Part shown: positions 24,098-33,656 of the stretch, in pieces
Numbering within the stretch: position 1 is the stretch's first letter
Layout: every line of letters begins with the position of its first letter
NCBI GenBank assembly: GCA_021814475.1
Contig: JAKAIE010000018.1
Coordinates: forward strand, 1 to 43,324
Direction: 5' to 3'
DNA: 43,324 bases
Origin: Nitrospirota bacterium
GTDB lineage: Bacteria; Nitrospirota; Thermodesulfovibrionia; Thermodesulfovibrionales; UBA6898
The notes under the pieces: generated by a model
The model's input: only the letters and a program-made list of their open reading frames with translations
What the model was told of the DNA's origin: nothing
Databases searched by the model: none
Position numbers and translations under genes: made by a program

Positions 24098-24973
24098 ATG
24101 ACGTTTGCCCATCTCCCGGTCCTCGTCAGGGAGGTGGTCGACCTGCTCTCACCCAGAGAGGGCGGGACCTATGTGGATGCGACGGTAGGACTTGGGGGGC
24201 ATTCTGAAGTGTTACTCGAAAAGATCGGCCGGGACGGCAGGATTGTCGGTATCGACAGGGACGAAGAGGCCCTGAGAAGGACCGCGGAGCGGCTTCATGA
24301 CGACCGCCTGATCCTGCGAAAGGGCAGCTTCTCCGGCATCGCCGGGCTGCTCCGTGCGGAAGGCATCGGGGAGGTCGACGGCATACTCCTGGACCTTGGT
24401 GTATCGATGATGCAGCTGAAGGACCTGACAAGGGGCTTCAGTTTCACCTCCGCCGGGAGGCTCGATATGAGAATGGACATGTCACAGCCGATCTCTGCCT
24501 GGGATATTGTCAATGCCTGGCAGGATCGCGACCTTGTCCGGATATTGCGGGAGTATGGCGAGGAGTACCGCGCTGCCAGGATCGTCAGGTGGATCACGGA
24601 GGCCCGGAAGAAGAAGACGATCGATACCTGCGCCGAACTGGCGGGTCTCATCGAGCGGGCTGTCGGACGGTCCGGCAGGACCCATCCCGCGACGCGGACA
24701 TTCCAGGCCCTCCGCATCCAGGTGAACCGTGAGATGGAAGAGCTTGCCGGCGCGCTGGACGCGTCACTCGGTCTGTTAGGGAAAGGCGGACGCCTCTGCG
24801 TCATTTCGTATCATTCGCTGGAGGACAGGATCGTGAAGAACTTTATCAGGGATAACGCAAAGAAAATGACGCTCCTGCCGCTTGTGAAGAAGCCGGTGAC
24901 GGCCGGCATGGAGGAGCTGAGGGCAAACCCCTCGGCCAGGAGCGCAAAACTGAGAGGAGCCGAAAAGTTATGA
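24098..24973 (+). CDS. rsmH: 16S rRNA (cytosine-1402-N4)-methyltransferase
   Basis: RsmH (MraW) methylates N4 of C1402 in 16S rRNA. The 291-residue product starts TFAHLPVLVREVVDLLSP and contains the SAM-binding motif VDATVGLGGHS, followed by IGIDRDEEAL-like VGIDRDEEALRR and GILLDLGVSMMQL. The late motif FQALRIQVNREMEEL and the C-terminal ISYHSLEDRIVKNF are family signatures. The position directly after mraZ (4-nt gap) and the 4-nt overlap with ftsL match the standard cluster. Confidence 0.96.
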   Translation: MTFAHLPVLVREVVDLLSPREGGTYVDATVGLGGHSEVLLEKIGRDGRIVGIDRDEEALRRTAERLHDDRLILRKGSFSGIAGLLRAEGIGEVDGILLDLGVSMMQLKDLTRGFSFTSAGRLDMRMDMSQPISAWDIVNAWQDRDLVRILREYGEEYRAARIVRWITEARKKKTIDTCAELAGLIERAVGRSGRTHPATRTFQALRIQVNREMEELAGALDASLGLLGKGGRLCVISYHSLEDRIVKNFIRDNAKKMTLLPLVKKPVTAGMEELRANPSARSAKLRGAEKL

Positions 24974-25341
24974 TGCGGACCAAGTCTGACAGCACATTCG
25001 TGTCCCTGTTGTACAAACCCCTCTGCGTCGTGCTGGTGCTCGCTGGTCTTTTTTCCCTCATATGGCTGAGGTCCAGCATCGTTTCGATGACGTACAGCAT
25101 GCGTGAACTGGAGGAGAAGTCGATGGCAGCCCGGAAGGACATGAAGACGCTCCTTGCCGAGCGTGCCCACCTCATGGCGGTCTCCCGCATAACAGCCTCC
25201 CTGGACACTCCGGCCTACGGCAGGGCGAAATCTCCCGAAGACGTCTATGTGACCCCGGACAGGACTAGGGTCGTGCTGGTAAGACATAATACGGCGGCAG
25301 AGCCGAGACAGGCATCTCTGAGACTGGGGGACACCCGCTGA
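24970..25341 (+). CDS. ftsL: Cell division protein FtsL
   Basis: FtsL is a small bitopic protein that forms a complex with FtsB and FtsQ and helps activate septal peptidoglycan synthesis by FtsWI. The 123-residue product has a short cytoplasmic N-terminus, one membrane helix (about 17-36, LCVVLVLAGLFSLIWL) and then a periplasmic coiled coil (MRELEEKSMAARKDMKTLL, about 45-75). Sequence conservation in this family is low, so the call rests on topology and on the position between rsmH and ftsI. It overlaps rsmH by 4 nt. Confidence 0.85.
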   Translation: MMRTKSDSTFVSLLYKPLCVVLVLAGLFSLIWLRSSIVSMTYSMRELEEKSMAARKDMKTLLAERAHLMAVSRITASLDTPAYGRAKSPEDVYVTPDRTRVVLVRHNTAAEPRQASLRLGDTR

Positions 25342-25344
25342 CCG

Positions 25345-27105
25345 ATGGCGCAGAAGCTTCAGCAGGGAGGCGGACTCAGCAGGAAACGTGTCGTAATTCT
25401 CAATACGACGATCATCTTCGGTTTTATTGCGATATTCCTGCGCCTAAGCGATCTCATGATCTTCAATCACAAGCTCCTCTCCGAAAAGGCGAGAATGCAG
25501 CAGGAAAAGTCGGAAGATATCCATGTGATGAGGGGCAATATCTATGACCGCCGCGGGAGGGCGCTGGCGGTGAATATGGAACTCGAATCCCTTTACTGTG
25601 ACTCCCGCGAGGTGGATATCGACGGAGAGAAGGTGAAGAGGCTCTCCAACGTGCTTGGCATGGAGCCACGCGCTATTCAGGCGAAGTTCAAGGAGGAGAA
25701 GCGCTTTTCCTGGATCGACAGGAAGCTTCCGGCCGAGACAGTGGCGAAGGTGCGCGAGCTTCTCGGCATGGAGCCCGGGGTGAGGGAGCCCGGCGTGAAG
25801 GGCTTCGGTTTCATGACCGAGTCGCAGAGGTTCTATCCGAAGAACGAGCTCGCCGCCCATATTGTCGGCAACGTCGGGCTGGACAACCAGCCGCTCGAAG
25901 GGATAGAACTGCGCTACGACAAGTACCTGAAGACCTCCGGGGGCAAGGTATCACTTGCACGCGATGCCAGCGGAAGGGTGCTCTCCTCGGGGGTGAACAT
26001 GGAATCCAGGGGAGACGATATCCAGCTGACGATCGACGAGGGTCTTCAATATATTACGGAGAGGGAGCTTGACAAGGCCATGGCGAAGTGGCGCTCTGTC
26101 GCCGCCACCGCCATTGTCATGGATCCGTTCACCGGAGAGATTCTCGCCATGGCGAACCGTCCGACGTATGACCTGAACAACCTGCACCGTGCTAACAGGG
26201 CCGATGTCAGAAACCGTTCGATTACTGATATCTATGAGCCCGGGTCCACCTTCAAGATCGTTATCGGGACCGCTGCGCTTGAAGAGAAGGTCTTCAGCCC
26301 GAATTCCACCTTCGACTGCAGCAGGGGTTCTATCGAGGTCGGCGGCAAGGTGGTCCACGACGCACACCGGCACGGTCTTCTTGCCTTCCACGAGGTGATC
26401 CAGAAGTCCTCGAACGTCGGCTCAATCATGATCGGCATGAAACTCGGGAAGGAAAATATATACAAGTATGCGAAGCTCTACGGCTTCGGAGACAAGACCG
26501 GAATCGACCTGCCCGGGGAGGTGTCCGGATGGATCAAAAAACCGGAGAGGTGGTCCGCGACGTCGATAGGCGCGATCCCGATAGGGCAGGAGGTGGCCGT
26601 GACGCCGCTTCAGGTGCTGCGGGCATATGCCACCGTTGCCAACGGCGGCTTCCTCGTCAAGCCCCATGTGGTTTCCGAGATCAGGACATCCGCGGGACTG
26701 CCCGTGTATTCGTTTGAAGATACGGAGAAAAAAAGGATCCTGTCCGCCAGGACGGCGGAGACCTTCAGGGATATCCTTAAGACCGTGGTCGAGGAGGGAG
26801 GCACGGCGACGGCTGCTGCGGTCGACGGCAACCAGGTGGCGGGCAAGACCGGTACTGCGCAGCTTGTTGACAGCAGGACGAAACGCTATTCAAAAGACCG
26901 CTACATAAGTTCTTTTGTGGGTTTCGTGCCGGCCGACAATCCAAAACTTGCGATGATCGTCGTGGTGTATGAGCCGAAGGGGTCGATTTACGGCGGTGTG
27001 GTCGCGGGCCCTGTTTTCAGGAGCATCGCGGACCAGGCGCTGTCCTATATGAACGTGCCCCGGGACGACGGCAAGGAAAAGACCCTGCTGCTGGTGGCCA
27101 GATGA
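25345..27105 (+). CDS. ftsI: Division-specific transpeptidase FtsI (PBP3)
   Basis: FtsI crosslinks septal peptidoglycan together with the glycosyltransferase FtsW. The 586-residue class B penicillin-binding protein has an N-terminal membrane anchor (about 18-38) and a pedestal domain containing RGNIYDRRGRALAVN. The transpeptidase motifs are intact: SxxK in YEPGSTFKIVIG (about residue 300), SxN in KSSNVGS, and KTG in AGKTGTAQL. No C-terminal PASTA domain is present. It starts 3 nt after ftsL and its stop overlaps the murE start by 4 nt. Confidence 0.95.
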   Translation: MAQKLQQGGGLSRKRVVILNTTIIFGFIAIFLRLSDLMIFNHKLLSEKARMQQEKSEDIHVMRGNIYDRRGRALAVNMELESLYCDSREVDIDGEKVKRLSNVLGMEPRAIQAKFKEEKRFSWIDRKLPAETVAKVRELLGMEPGVREPGVKGFGFMTESQRFYPKNELAAHIVGNVGLDNQPLEGIELRYDKYLKTSGGKVSLARDASGRVLSSGVNMESRGDDIQLTIDEGLQYITERELDKAMAKWRSVAATAIVMDPFTGEILAMANRPTYDLNNLHRANRADVRNRSITDIYEPGSTFKIVIGTAALEEKVFSPNSTFDCSRGSIEVGGKVVHDAHRHGLLAFHEVIQKSSNVGSIMIGMKLGKENIYKYAKLYGFGDKTGIDLPGEVSGWIKKPERWSATSIGAIPIGQEVAVTPLQVLRAYATVANGGFLVKPHVVSEIRTSAGLPVYSFEDTEKKRILSARTAETFRDILKTVVEEGGTATAAAVDGNQVAGKTGTAQLVDSRTKRYSKDRYISSFVGFVPADNPKLAMIVVVYEPKGSIYGGVVAGPVFRSIADQALSYMNVPRDDGKEKTLLLVAR

Positions 27106-28577
27106 TCCTCCGCGAACTCATGCGCGGCATAGAGACGCTTCGGGTAGAAGGGAGCATGGAAGTCGGGATCAGCGGCATCTCCTACGACTCAAGGAAAACA
27201 GCGGAGGGCGACCTCTTTGCCGCAGTGAGGGGAGAAAGCTCCGACGGGCATGACTTCATCGGCAAGGCCGTGGAAAAGGGCGCGGTGGCGGTGATGCATC
27301 AGGGGCCGGCAGTCATGCGCCGGGGGGCAGAGGGCAGGGAAGTTACCTATATACAGGTGGCGGACAGCAGGGAGTCGCTTGCCGGCGTTGCCAACAATTT
27401 TTATGGCAGGCCCTCGGCAAGGCTCCAGGTGATCGGTGTGACAGGGACGAATGGCAAGACGACCACCACCTATCTGATAAAATCCATACTCGAAGAGTGG
27501 GGGAAGAAGACCGGCCTCATCGGTACGATACAGTATCTTGTCGGTCACGAGGTCCATGAAGCGACGCATACGACACCCGAAGCCCCGGAATTCCAGCATC
27601 TGCTGCACGAGATGCTCCTGGCCGGCTGCACGCATGTCGTCTCCGAGGTCTCCTCGCATGCCCTTGCGCAGAAACGCGTTGACGGGACGGTCTTCAGCAC
27701 GGCCGTCTTCACCAACCTGACGCGGGACCACCTCGACTTCCATGAGACCATGGAAGAGTATTTCCTTGCGAAGGGTCGTCTCTTCAGCAGCCTCCTCAGC
27801 AAAGAAGGGATGGCGGTTATCAACTGCGACGACGAGTATGGCCGGAGGCTCTGGAACGACTGCGGCCGCGGGTATACGTACGGCCTTGGTCCCGGCGCAG
27901 ACCTCAGGGCCGAAGATATCGTGAACAGTCCGGTGGGTCTCCGGTTCCGCCTGGTCTTCAGGGATTCGTCCCACCCTGTGGAATCCTCGCTGATCGGGCA
28001 GCATAATGTTTATAATATCCTGGCAGCAGCAGGCGCCGGGCTTGCCGCCGGGATACCGGTCGGCACGGTTCTCCGGGGCATCCGGATGGCCGGAAATGTA
28101 AAGGGCCGGTTCGAACGGATCGACGCTGGTCAGCCGTTCATCGCCGTGATCGATTACGCTCATACCGAGGATGCCCTCGAAAGGACGCTCCTGACCGCGC
28201 GGCAGCTGACGCGGGGCAGGGTGATCACCGTCTTCGGCTGCGGCGGTGACCGCGACAGGGGCAAGAGACCGCGTATGGGAGAGGTTGCGGCGCGGCTGAG
28301 CGATCTTGTGATCATCACCTCGGACAATCCGCGGTCGGAGCGTCCGGAGGATATCATCCGCGATATTGAGGCCGGTGCCCGTGGGGGGCATTACGTGATC
28401 GAACCGGACCGGACCGAGGCGATACGGCGCGCGGTGAAGGAGTCGCGGGAAGGCGACCTTCTGCTCGTTGCGGGCAAGGGCCACGAGGAATATCAGGAGA
28501 TGGGCGGACGACGGTGTCAGTACAGTGACAGGGAGGTGCTGCAGGAGACTATCCGGCGTTTCGTACTCAATACATAA
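27102..28577 (+). CDS. murE: UDP-MurNAc-tripeptide synthetase (meso-DAP-adding)
   Basis: MurE adds the third residue of the peptidoglycan stem peptide. The 491-residue product has the substrate-binding N-domain with ISYDSRKTAEGDLFAAVRG, the ATP loop VTGTNGKTTTTYLI, TPEAPEFQHLLHEM, and the C-domain signature SDNPRSERPEDI. The DNPR motif selects meso-diaminopimelate over lysine, which indicates a Gram-negative type cell wall. FGCGGDRDRGKRPRMGEVA is also present. It overlaps ftsI by 4 nt. Confidence 0.96.
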   Translation: MILRELMRGIETLRVEGSMEVGISGISYDSRKTAEGDLFAAVRGESSDGHDFIGKAVEKGAVAVMHQGPAVMRRGAEGREVTYIQVADSRESLAGVANNFYGRPSARLQVIGVTGTNGKTTTTYLIKSILEEWGKKTGLIGTIQYLVGHEVHEATHTTPEAPEFQHLLHEMLLAGCTHVVSEVSSHALAQKRVDGTVFSTAVFTNLTRDHLDFHETMEEYFLAKGRLFSSLLSKEGMAVINCDDEYGRRLWNDCGRGYTYGLGPGADLRAEDIVNSPVGLRFRLVFRDSSHPVESSLIGQHNVYNILAAAGAGLAAGIPVGTVLRGIRMAGNVKGRFERIDAGQPFIAVIDYAHTEDALERTLLTARQLTRGRVITVFGCGGDRDRGKRPRMGEVAARLSDLVIITSDNPRSERPEDIIRDIEAGARGGHYVIEPDRTEAIRRAVKESREGDLLLVAGKGHEEYQEMGGRRCQYSDREVLQETIRRFVLNT

Positions 28578-28618
28578 ATGTGTTTGTGCTTATACAAGGC
28601 GGGGGAAGCGGCAGCGTA

Positions 28619-29986
28619 ATGGCATATTTGAAGACTGAAGACATACTGACAGCAACAGGGGGAAAGATACTCTGCGAAGGACTGCGTGAATTTGCCGGGG
28701 TCTCGATCGACTCAAGGACGATCGGGGACGGCGAACTCTTTGTTGCGCTCGCCGGCGCCCGCAGCGACGGGCATCAGTATCTGTCCGCGGCGCTCGAACG
28801 GGGCGCAGGGGCGCTTGTGAGCGTTCCTCCCTCCGGTTCCCTGAAGGACCGGACGGTCATCCTGGTGCAGGACACTCTCGCAGCCCTGCAGGCTACGGCG
28901 CGCTCTCTGAGGCGGAAACGCGGCATCCCCGGGATCGCGGTCACCGGGACAAACGGCAAGACCACCACCAAGGAGTTGACCGCGTCGATCCTCTCCGTGA
29001 CGGGGAAGGCACTGACCACCACCGGCAATCTCAATAACCATATCGGCCTTCCCCTCTGCATCTGCAGGATGGCGGGAGATGAAGAGATAATGGTGCTCGA
29101 GATGGGATCGAACGCCCCCGGCGATATAAGGCTTCTCTGCGGCATTGCGGAGCCGGAGTATGCGGTCATGACCAATGTCGGTCCCGCCCACCTCGAAGGC
29201 TTCGGCAGCATGGAGGCGGTGAGGTCGACCGATCTGGAGGTCCTTGAGTATGTCGGGACGTTTGCGGTGAATGCCGACGACCGTTTCCTGATGGACGGGA
29301 TACGCGGCTACTCCGGGAAGACGATAACCTACGGTATCGACCACGAAGCCGGTGTGACCGCCCGGGAGATCGAACTCCGGGACAGGGGTTCCCGCTTTAT
29401 CCTGCGCCTGCAGGACGGCACGGAGATGACGGTCGCGCTTCAGCTCCCGGGCAGGTTCAATATCTCCAATGCGCTGGCCGCCGCGGCAATCACCTCCGCG
29501 GCCGGCGCCCCGCCGGATGCGATAAGGAAGGGGCTCGAGGCCTTTACCGGGGTGCCGATGCGCCTCGAGATCGCTGATCTCGGAGGCATGCTGATCATCA
29601 GTGATGTGTACAACGCCAACCCGGCCTCGATGAAAGAGGCGGTGAGTGAACTGGGGAGGCTCCGGCGCAGCCGGGCGGTTGCGGTGCTCGGCGATATGCT
29701 CGAACTCGGGAGCCATGCCGGTCCTGCGCACGCGGAACTTGCCGGCCGGCTGAATGATCTGGGCGTGGATATGCTGATCGCCGTGGGCAGCGAGATGAAG
29801 AAGGCGGCCCCGGGTTTCAGGGGCGACCTCTACTTTGCCGACGAATCTCTTCAGGCCGGAGCGATCCTCGCCGGCGTGGCCCGCGCGGGGGATACCATCC
29901 TCCTGAAGGGCTCACGGGGCATGCGCATGGAGAAGGCGCTGGAAGAACTGAAGACCTCCGTGGAAGGAAGGGCCGATGCTCTATAG
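28619..29986 (+). CDS. murF: UDP-MurNAc-tripeptide D-Ala-D-Ala ligase
   Basis: MurF adds D-Ala-D-Ala to complete the UDP-MurNAc-pentapeptide. The 455-residue product begins MAYLKTEDILTATGGKIL. It carries SIDSRTIGDGELFVALAGAR, the ATP loop VTGTNGKTTTKELT, NLNNHIGLP and the late motif ISDVYNANPASMKEAV. The ATG at 28619 gives the usual family start, with GGGGGAAG upstream; the frame is open back to a GTG at 28580 that would add 13 unlikely residues. It overlaps mraY by 11 nt. Confidence 0.95.
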   Translation: MAYLKTEDILTATGGKILCEGLREFAGVSIDSRTIGDGELFVALAGARSDGHQYLSAALERGAGALVSVPPSGSLKDRTVILVQDTLAALQATARSLRRKRGIPGIAVTGTNGKTTTKELTASILSVTGKALTTTGNLNNHIGLPLCICRMAGDEEIMVLEMGSNAPGDIRLLCGIAEPEYAVMTNVGPAHLEGFGSMEAVRSTDLEVLEYVGTFAVNADDRFLMDGIRGYSGKTITYGIDHEAGVTAREIELRDRGSRFILRLQDGTEMTVALQLPGRFNISNALAAAAITSAAGAPPDAIRKGLEAFTGVPMRLEIADLGGMLIISDVYNANPASMKEAVSELGRLRRSRAVAVLGDMLELGSHAGPAHAELAGRLNDLGVDMLIAVGSEMKKAAPGFRGDLYFADESLQAGAILAGVARAGDTILLKGSRGMRMEKALEELKTSVEGRADAL

Positions 29987-31058
29987 GATCCTGTACAGTT
30001 TTCACGAGATCTTTACGCCGGTGAATGTATTCAGGTACATCACCTTCCGGACTGCCCTCGCGATCATCACGGCGATGATCATTTCTCTCATCATCGGGCC
30101 CGGGATGATCGCCTATCTCAAGAGGATCAGCATGACCCAGCAGATCCGCGACGACGGACCCAAGACGCACCTTAAAAAGTCCGGGACGCCGACGATGGGA
30201 GGGCTGATCATCATCATCTCGATCATCTCCTCTATACTGCTCTGGGGCGACATGGAGAATGCCTATGTCTGGCTGATGATCGGCTCCCTGGTCATGTTCG
30301 GCGCCATCGGTTTTCTCGACGACTACCTCAAGGTGGTGAGGAAGAACCCGAAGGGGCTCAGGGCCTGGTACAAGTTCGGGGCGCAGATCGGCATCGCCGC
30401 GGCGATTGGCGCACTTCTGTATTTCAATCCCAGGGACCCTTACAGCGAGGTGCTGAGCATCCCGTTCTTCAAGAGATGGATGATTGACCTCGGCTGGTTC
30501 TACGTCCCTTTTTCGGTGCTGGTGATCGTAGGGTCGTCGAATGCCGTGAACCTCACCGACGGCATCGATGGGCTCGCGATCGGCCTTGTCGGTATTGCTC
30601 TCCTGGCGAACATGATCCTGGTCTATATTTCGGGCAACGCCAAGTTCGCCTCGTACCTTCAGGTGCTCTATCTCCAGGGGACGGGAGAACTGACGGTGGT
30701 CTGCGGCGCCATGCTCGGGGGGGCTCTCGGGTTCCTCTGGTTCAATTCCTATCCCGCCGATATCTTTATGGGTGATGTAGGCTCGCTCGGACTGGGCGGC
30801 GCGCTCGGCACCCTCGCCGTGATCACAAAGCATGAGATAGTCCTTGCCGTCGTCGGCGGCATATTTGTCATAGAGACGCTTTCGGTCGTCTTCCAGGTCG
30901 CATCGTTCAAACTGACCGGGAAGAGGTTATTCAGGATGGCGCCGATCCACCATCACTTCGAACTCGAGGGGTGGCACGAGTCTAAGGTGATCATACGGTT
31001 CTGGATCGTCGGGATAATGCTGGCGCTGCTCAGCCTGGCAACTCTGAAATTGAGGTGA
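29976..31058 (+). CDS. mraY: Phospho-MurNAc-pentapeptide transferase
   Basis: MraY transfers phospho-MurNAc-pentapeptide to undecaprenyl phosphate at the inner membrane, making lipid I. The 360-residue, ten-helix protein has DDGPKTHLKKSGTPTMGG, the catalytic IGFLDDYLKV, NLTDGIDGLA and the C-terminal HHHFELEGWHESKV, all hallmark sites. The length equals that of most Gram-negative homologues. It starts inside the end of murF. Its stop is followed at once by the carboxypeptidase gene, not by murD. Confidence 0.96.
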   Translation: MLYRILYSFHEIFTPVNVFRYITFRTALAIITAMIISLIIGPGMIAYLKRISMTQQIRDDGPKTHLKKSGTPTMGGLIIIISIISSILLWGDMENAYVWLMIGSLVMFGAIGFLDDYLKVVRKNPKGLRAWYKFGAQIGIAAAIGALLYFNPRDPYSEVLSIPFFKRWMIDLGWFYVPFSVLVIVGSSNAVNLTDGIDGLAIGLVGIALLANMILVYISGNAKFASYLQVLYLQGTGELTVVCGAMLGGALGFLWFNSYPADIFMGDVGSLGLGGALGTLAVITKHEIVLAVVGGIFVIETLSVVFQVASFKLTGKRLFRMAPIHHHFELEGWHESKVIIRFWIVGIMLALLSLATLKLR

Positions 31059-31060
31059 AG

Positions 31061-32221
31061 ATGAAGAACAAGGGGCACGCGATAGACATCAGGACAAAAG
31101 GGACCAGTGGCAGGAGGACCTGGCTGATACTGGCCCTGGTCATATGCATGGCCGCTGCTGCCGCGACCGCCTTTGCCGGTGACATACGGTCGAAGGCGGC
31201 GGTGGTTCTGGACGCCGAAACCGGCAGGATTCTTTATGCGAAGAATCCCGACATGAGGCTGCTCCCGGCGAGCACCACGAAGCTGATGACCGCGCTGGTG
31301 GTGCTCGACAGGGCGAAGCTGAGCGATGTCGCGACCATAAGCAGAAAGGTCTCTCTGACACCCGCCATGAGGGTCGGGTTTAGGGAAGGAGACAAGGTTT
31401 CGGTCGAGACGCTCCTCTACGCGGCCCTGATGAAGTCGGCGAACGATGCGGCGGTGGCCCTTGCCGAGGAGGTCGCCGGCTCGGAGGAGAAGTTCGTTGC
31501 CCTGATGAACAGGAAGGCGATTGCGATCGGGGCAAACGACACCAGGTTCATCAACGCCAACGGGCTGCCGGGCCCGGGGCAGTATATCACCGCGTATGAC
31601 CTCGCGAAGATCATGCGCGAGGCGATCAAATATCCGGTACTCAAGGAGATTATCAGCACCCGCATGACCGAGGTTTCGACCGAGTCCGGCAAGACGATGC
31701 ACATCAGGAATACGAACAAGCTCCTCTGGTCCGACGAGGAGATCCTCGGGGGAAAGACCGGGTTTACGCGGCAGGCACGCCATTGCTTTGTCTGCGCCGG
31801 AGAGCGCGATAAGGACACGATCATCGTAGCCCTGCTCGGGGCCCCGGTCAGGGACCTGCTCTGGAAGGAGTCCGAGGAACTGCTCGCCTTCGGCGCGAAG
31901 GTGCTGAACAATACCGAAGAACCTGTTGTCTACCTCGCACGGACCGGCGAGGGGCGGGCGAAGGTCTCCCATGCCGTTTATACCACGACCTCCGGGGATG
32001 GACCGCGCAAGGTGCGGTACGCCGGAGCAACCGGGAAGAAGGGCCGCAAGCACAGCGTTATACTGGCGAAAAAACGGTCCAGGCACGATCGTCTACATGC
32101 AAAACTGAAGAAGCCGAACAGGCACTCAAAATCCGGCAGCAGGTATGCGAAGCTGAAGAAGGTGAAAAGACATAAAGCGCAGAACATGGCCCGGAGGGCG
32201 GTGAATGAACCTCGGGGGTAA
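31061..32221 (+). CDS. D-alanyl-D-alanine carboxypeptidase (S11) with basic C-terminal tail
   Basis: This is a PBP5/DacF-type enzyme that trims the terminal D-Ala from peptidoglycan stem peptides. The 386-residue product has a signal peptide (about 18-38, ending ATAFA) and the three active-site motifs: STTK in PASTTKLMTALVVL, SAN in MKSANDAAVALAEE and KTG in GGKTGFTRQARH. A short domain follows (WKESEELLAFGAKVLNN). The usual C-terminal amphipathic anchor helix is absent. Instead, the last ~65 residues are packed with Lys, Arg and His (KKRSRHDRLHAKLKK, KLKKVKRHKAQNMARR). The ATG at 31061 has GAGGTGA just upstream; a GTG at 31055 is in frame. The gene sits between mraY and murD, where the standard cluster has none, and overlaps murD by 17 nt. 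Confidence 0.9.
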   Translation: MKNKGHAIDIRTKGTSGRRTWLILALVICMAAAAATAFAGDIRSKAAVVLDAETGRILYAKNPDMRLLPASTTKLMTALVVLDRAKLSDVATISRKVSLTPAMRVGFREGDKVSVETLLYAALMKSANDAAVALAEEVAGSEEKFVALMNRKAIAIGANDTRFINANGLPGPGQYITAYDLAKIMREAIKYPVLKEIISTRMTEVSTESGKTMHIRNTNKLLWSDEEILGGKTGFTRQARHCFVCAGERDKDTIIVALLGAPVRDLLWKESEELLAFGAKVLNNTEEPVVYLARTGEGRAKVSHAVYTTTSGDGPRKVRYAGATGKKGRKHSVILAKKRSRHDRLHAKLKKPNRHSKSGSRYAKLKKVKRHKAQNMARRAVNEPRG

Positions 32222-33656
32222 GAACGTTACGGTCGTCGGGCTTGCACGCAGCGGTGTGGGGGCGGCAAACCTCCTCACTGCGCTCGGCGCCCGCGTGACC
32301 GTGACCGACATAAAAACGGAGGAGCTGCTGAAGGATGCGGTGACAAGGCTGGCGCCTTCTGTGAAGAGGGTCCTGGGTTCCCATCCCGCCGAGCTTTTCC
32401 TGTCTGCCGACCTGATCGTCACGAGTCCCGGGGTCCCTGAACTGGGCCCGATCTCGGCCGCCCGCAACAGGGGCATACCGGTCATCGGCGAACTGGAACT
32501 CGCCTGGCAGGTCTTCCAGGGTGAGGCCGGAAAAAGGGCGAAAGGCACGCGGCAGAAGGAAGCGACTGTGCCCTTTTTAGCCGTCACCGGCAGCAACGGC
32601 AAATCCACGACCACGACCCTGGTCAATCTCATGATGCGGCGGCAGGGCTTCAGGACGGTGCTCGGCGGCAATATAGGCAACGCCCTGACCGAAGAGTTGA
32701 TGGCTCTGGCGCAGGGTGATACCGGGTTCGGGATACCGGAAGGTGCTCTGCCTGACGCCGTGGTGGCGGAGTTGTCGAGTTTCCAGCTCGAGGCGATCGA
32801 CACCTTCAGGCCCCGCATTGCGGCGATACTCAATATCACGCCCGATCACATGGACCGCTATCATTCAATGACCGCCTATGCCGGGGCCAAGGCGCGCATA
32901 TTCGAAAACCAGGGGCAGGGAGACTCCCTTGTGCTGAATGCGGACGACCCGGGGACCGGGGAAGTGTATGATGCCGGATTGAGACGGCGGGAAGACACTG
33001 GGCCTGCGGTCATCTTTTTCAGCAGAAGGCGCGAGGTCACGGGCGTCTACGCGAAGGAGGGGACCGTCTACTCATCTCTGGCCGGCGGGAATGCGGTGCC
33101 GCTCGTCTCTGTCGGCGAGATAGCAATGCACGGAGTCCACAACCTGGAGAACGCCATGGCGGCTTCCGCCATGGCCCTCCTTGCAGGATGCGGCCCGGCC
33201 GCGGTCGCCGCGGTGCTGCGAGAGTTTACGGGGCTTGAGCACCGGCTCGAATTCGTCCGGGAGCTCGACGGGGTCGGGTATATCAACGACTCGAAAGGGA
33301 CGAACGTCGATGCGGTACTGAAGTCACTCGAGGGCTTCGACAGGCCGGTCGTCCTGATCGCCGGGGGCAGGGACAAGTCCGGCGACTTTACGGTCCTGAG
33401 GGATACCGTCAGGAGAAAGGTGAAGGCCCTTATATTGATCGGCGAGGCTGCCGGGAAGATGGGAAAGGCACTGGAGGGCACGACCGGGATCTATACGGCG
33501 GACAGCCTTGCCGGCGCCGTCGAAAGGTCCCGGCAGCTGGCACTGCGCGGAGATGTGGTCCTGCTCTCTCCCGCCTGCACCAGTTTCGACATGTTCAGGG
33601 ATTTTGAAGACCGTGGGCTGCAGTTCAAGGCCGCGGTGCGGGGGCTGCAGGAGTGA
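32205..33656 (+). CDS. murD: UDP-MurNAc-L-alanine:D-glutamate ligase
   Basis: MurD adds D-Glu to UDP-MurNAc-L-Ala. The 483-residue product has an N-domain starting NLGGKNVTVVGLARSG, the ATP loop AVTGSNGKSTTTTLVN, GGNIGNAL, ELSSFQLEAID, NITPDHMDRYHSM and LEHRLEFVRELDGVGYINDS with GTNVDA. The N-domain is followed by a Lys-rich stretch (GEAGKRAKGTRQKEA) just before the ATP loop that looks like a small insertion. GGAGGG lies upstream of the ATG within the tail of the carboxypeptidase gene. The stop overlaps the ftsW start. Confidence 0.95.
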   Translation: MNLGGKNVTVVGLARSGVGAANLLTALGARVTVTDIKTEELLKDAVTRLAPSVKRVLGSHPAELFLSADLIVTSPGVPELGPISAARNRGIPVIGELELAWQVFQGEAGKRAKGTRQKEATVPFLAVTGSNGKSTTTTLVNLMMRRQGFRTVLGGNIGNALTEELMALAQGDTGFGIPEGALPDAVVAELSSFQLEAIDTFRPRIAAILNITPDHMDRYHSMTAYAGAKARIFENQGQGDSLVLNADDPGTGEVYDAGLRRREDTGPAVIFFSRRREVTGVYAKEGTVYSSLAGGNAVPLVSVGEIAMHGVHNLENAMAASAMALLAGCGPAAVAAVLREFTGLEHRLEFVRELDGVGYINDSKGTNVDAVLKSLEGFDRPVVLIAGGRDKSGDFTVLRDTVRRKVKALILIGEAAGKMGKALEGTTGIYTADSLAGAVERSRQLALRGDVVLLSPACTSFDMFRDFEDRGLQFKAAVRGLQE

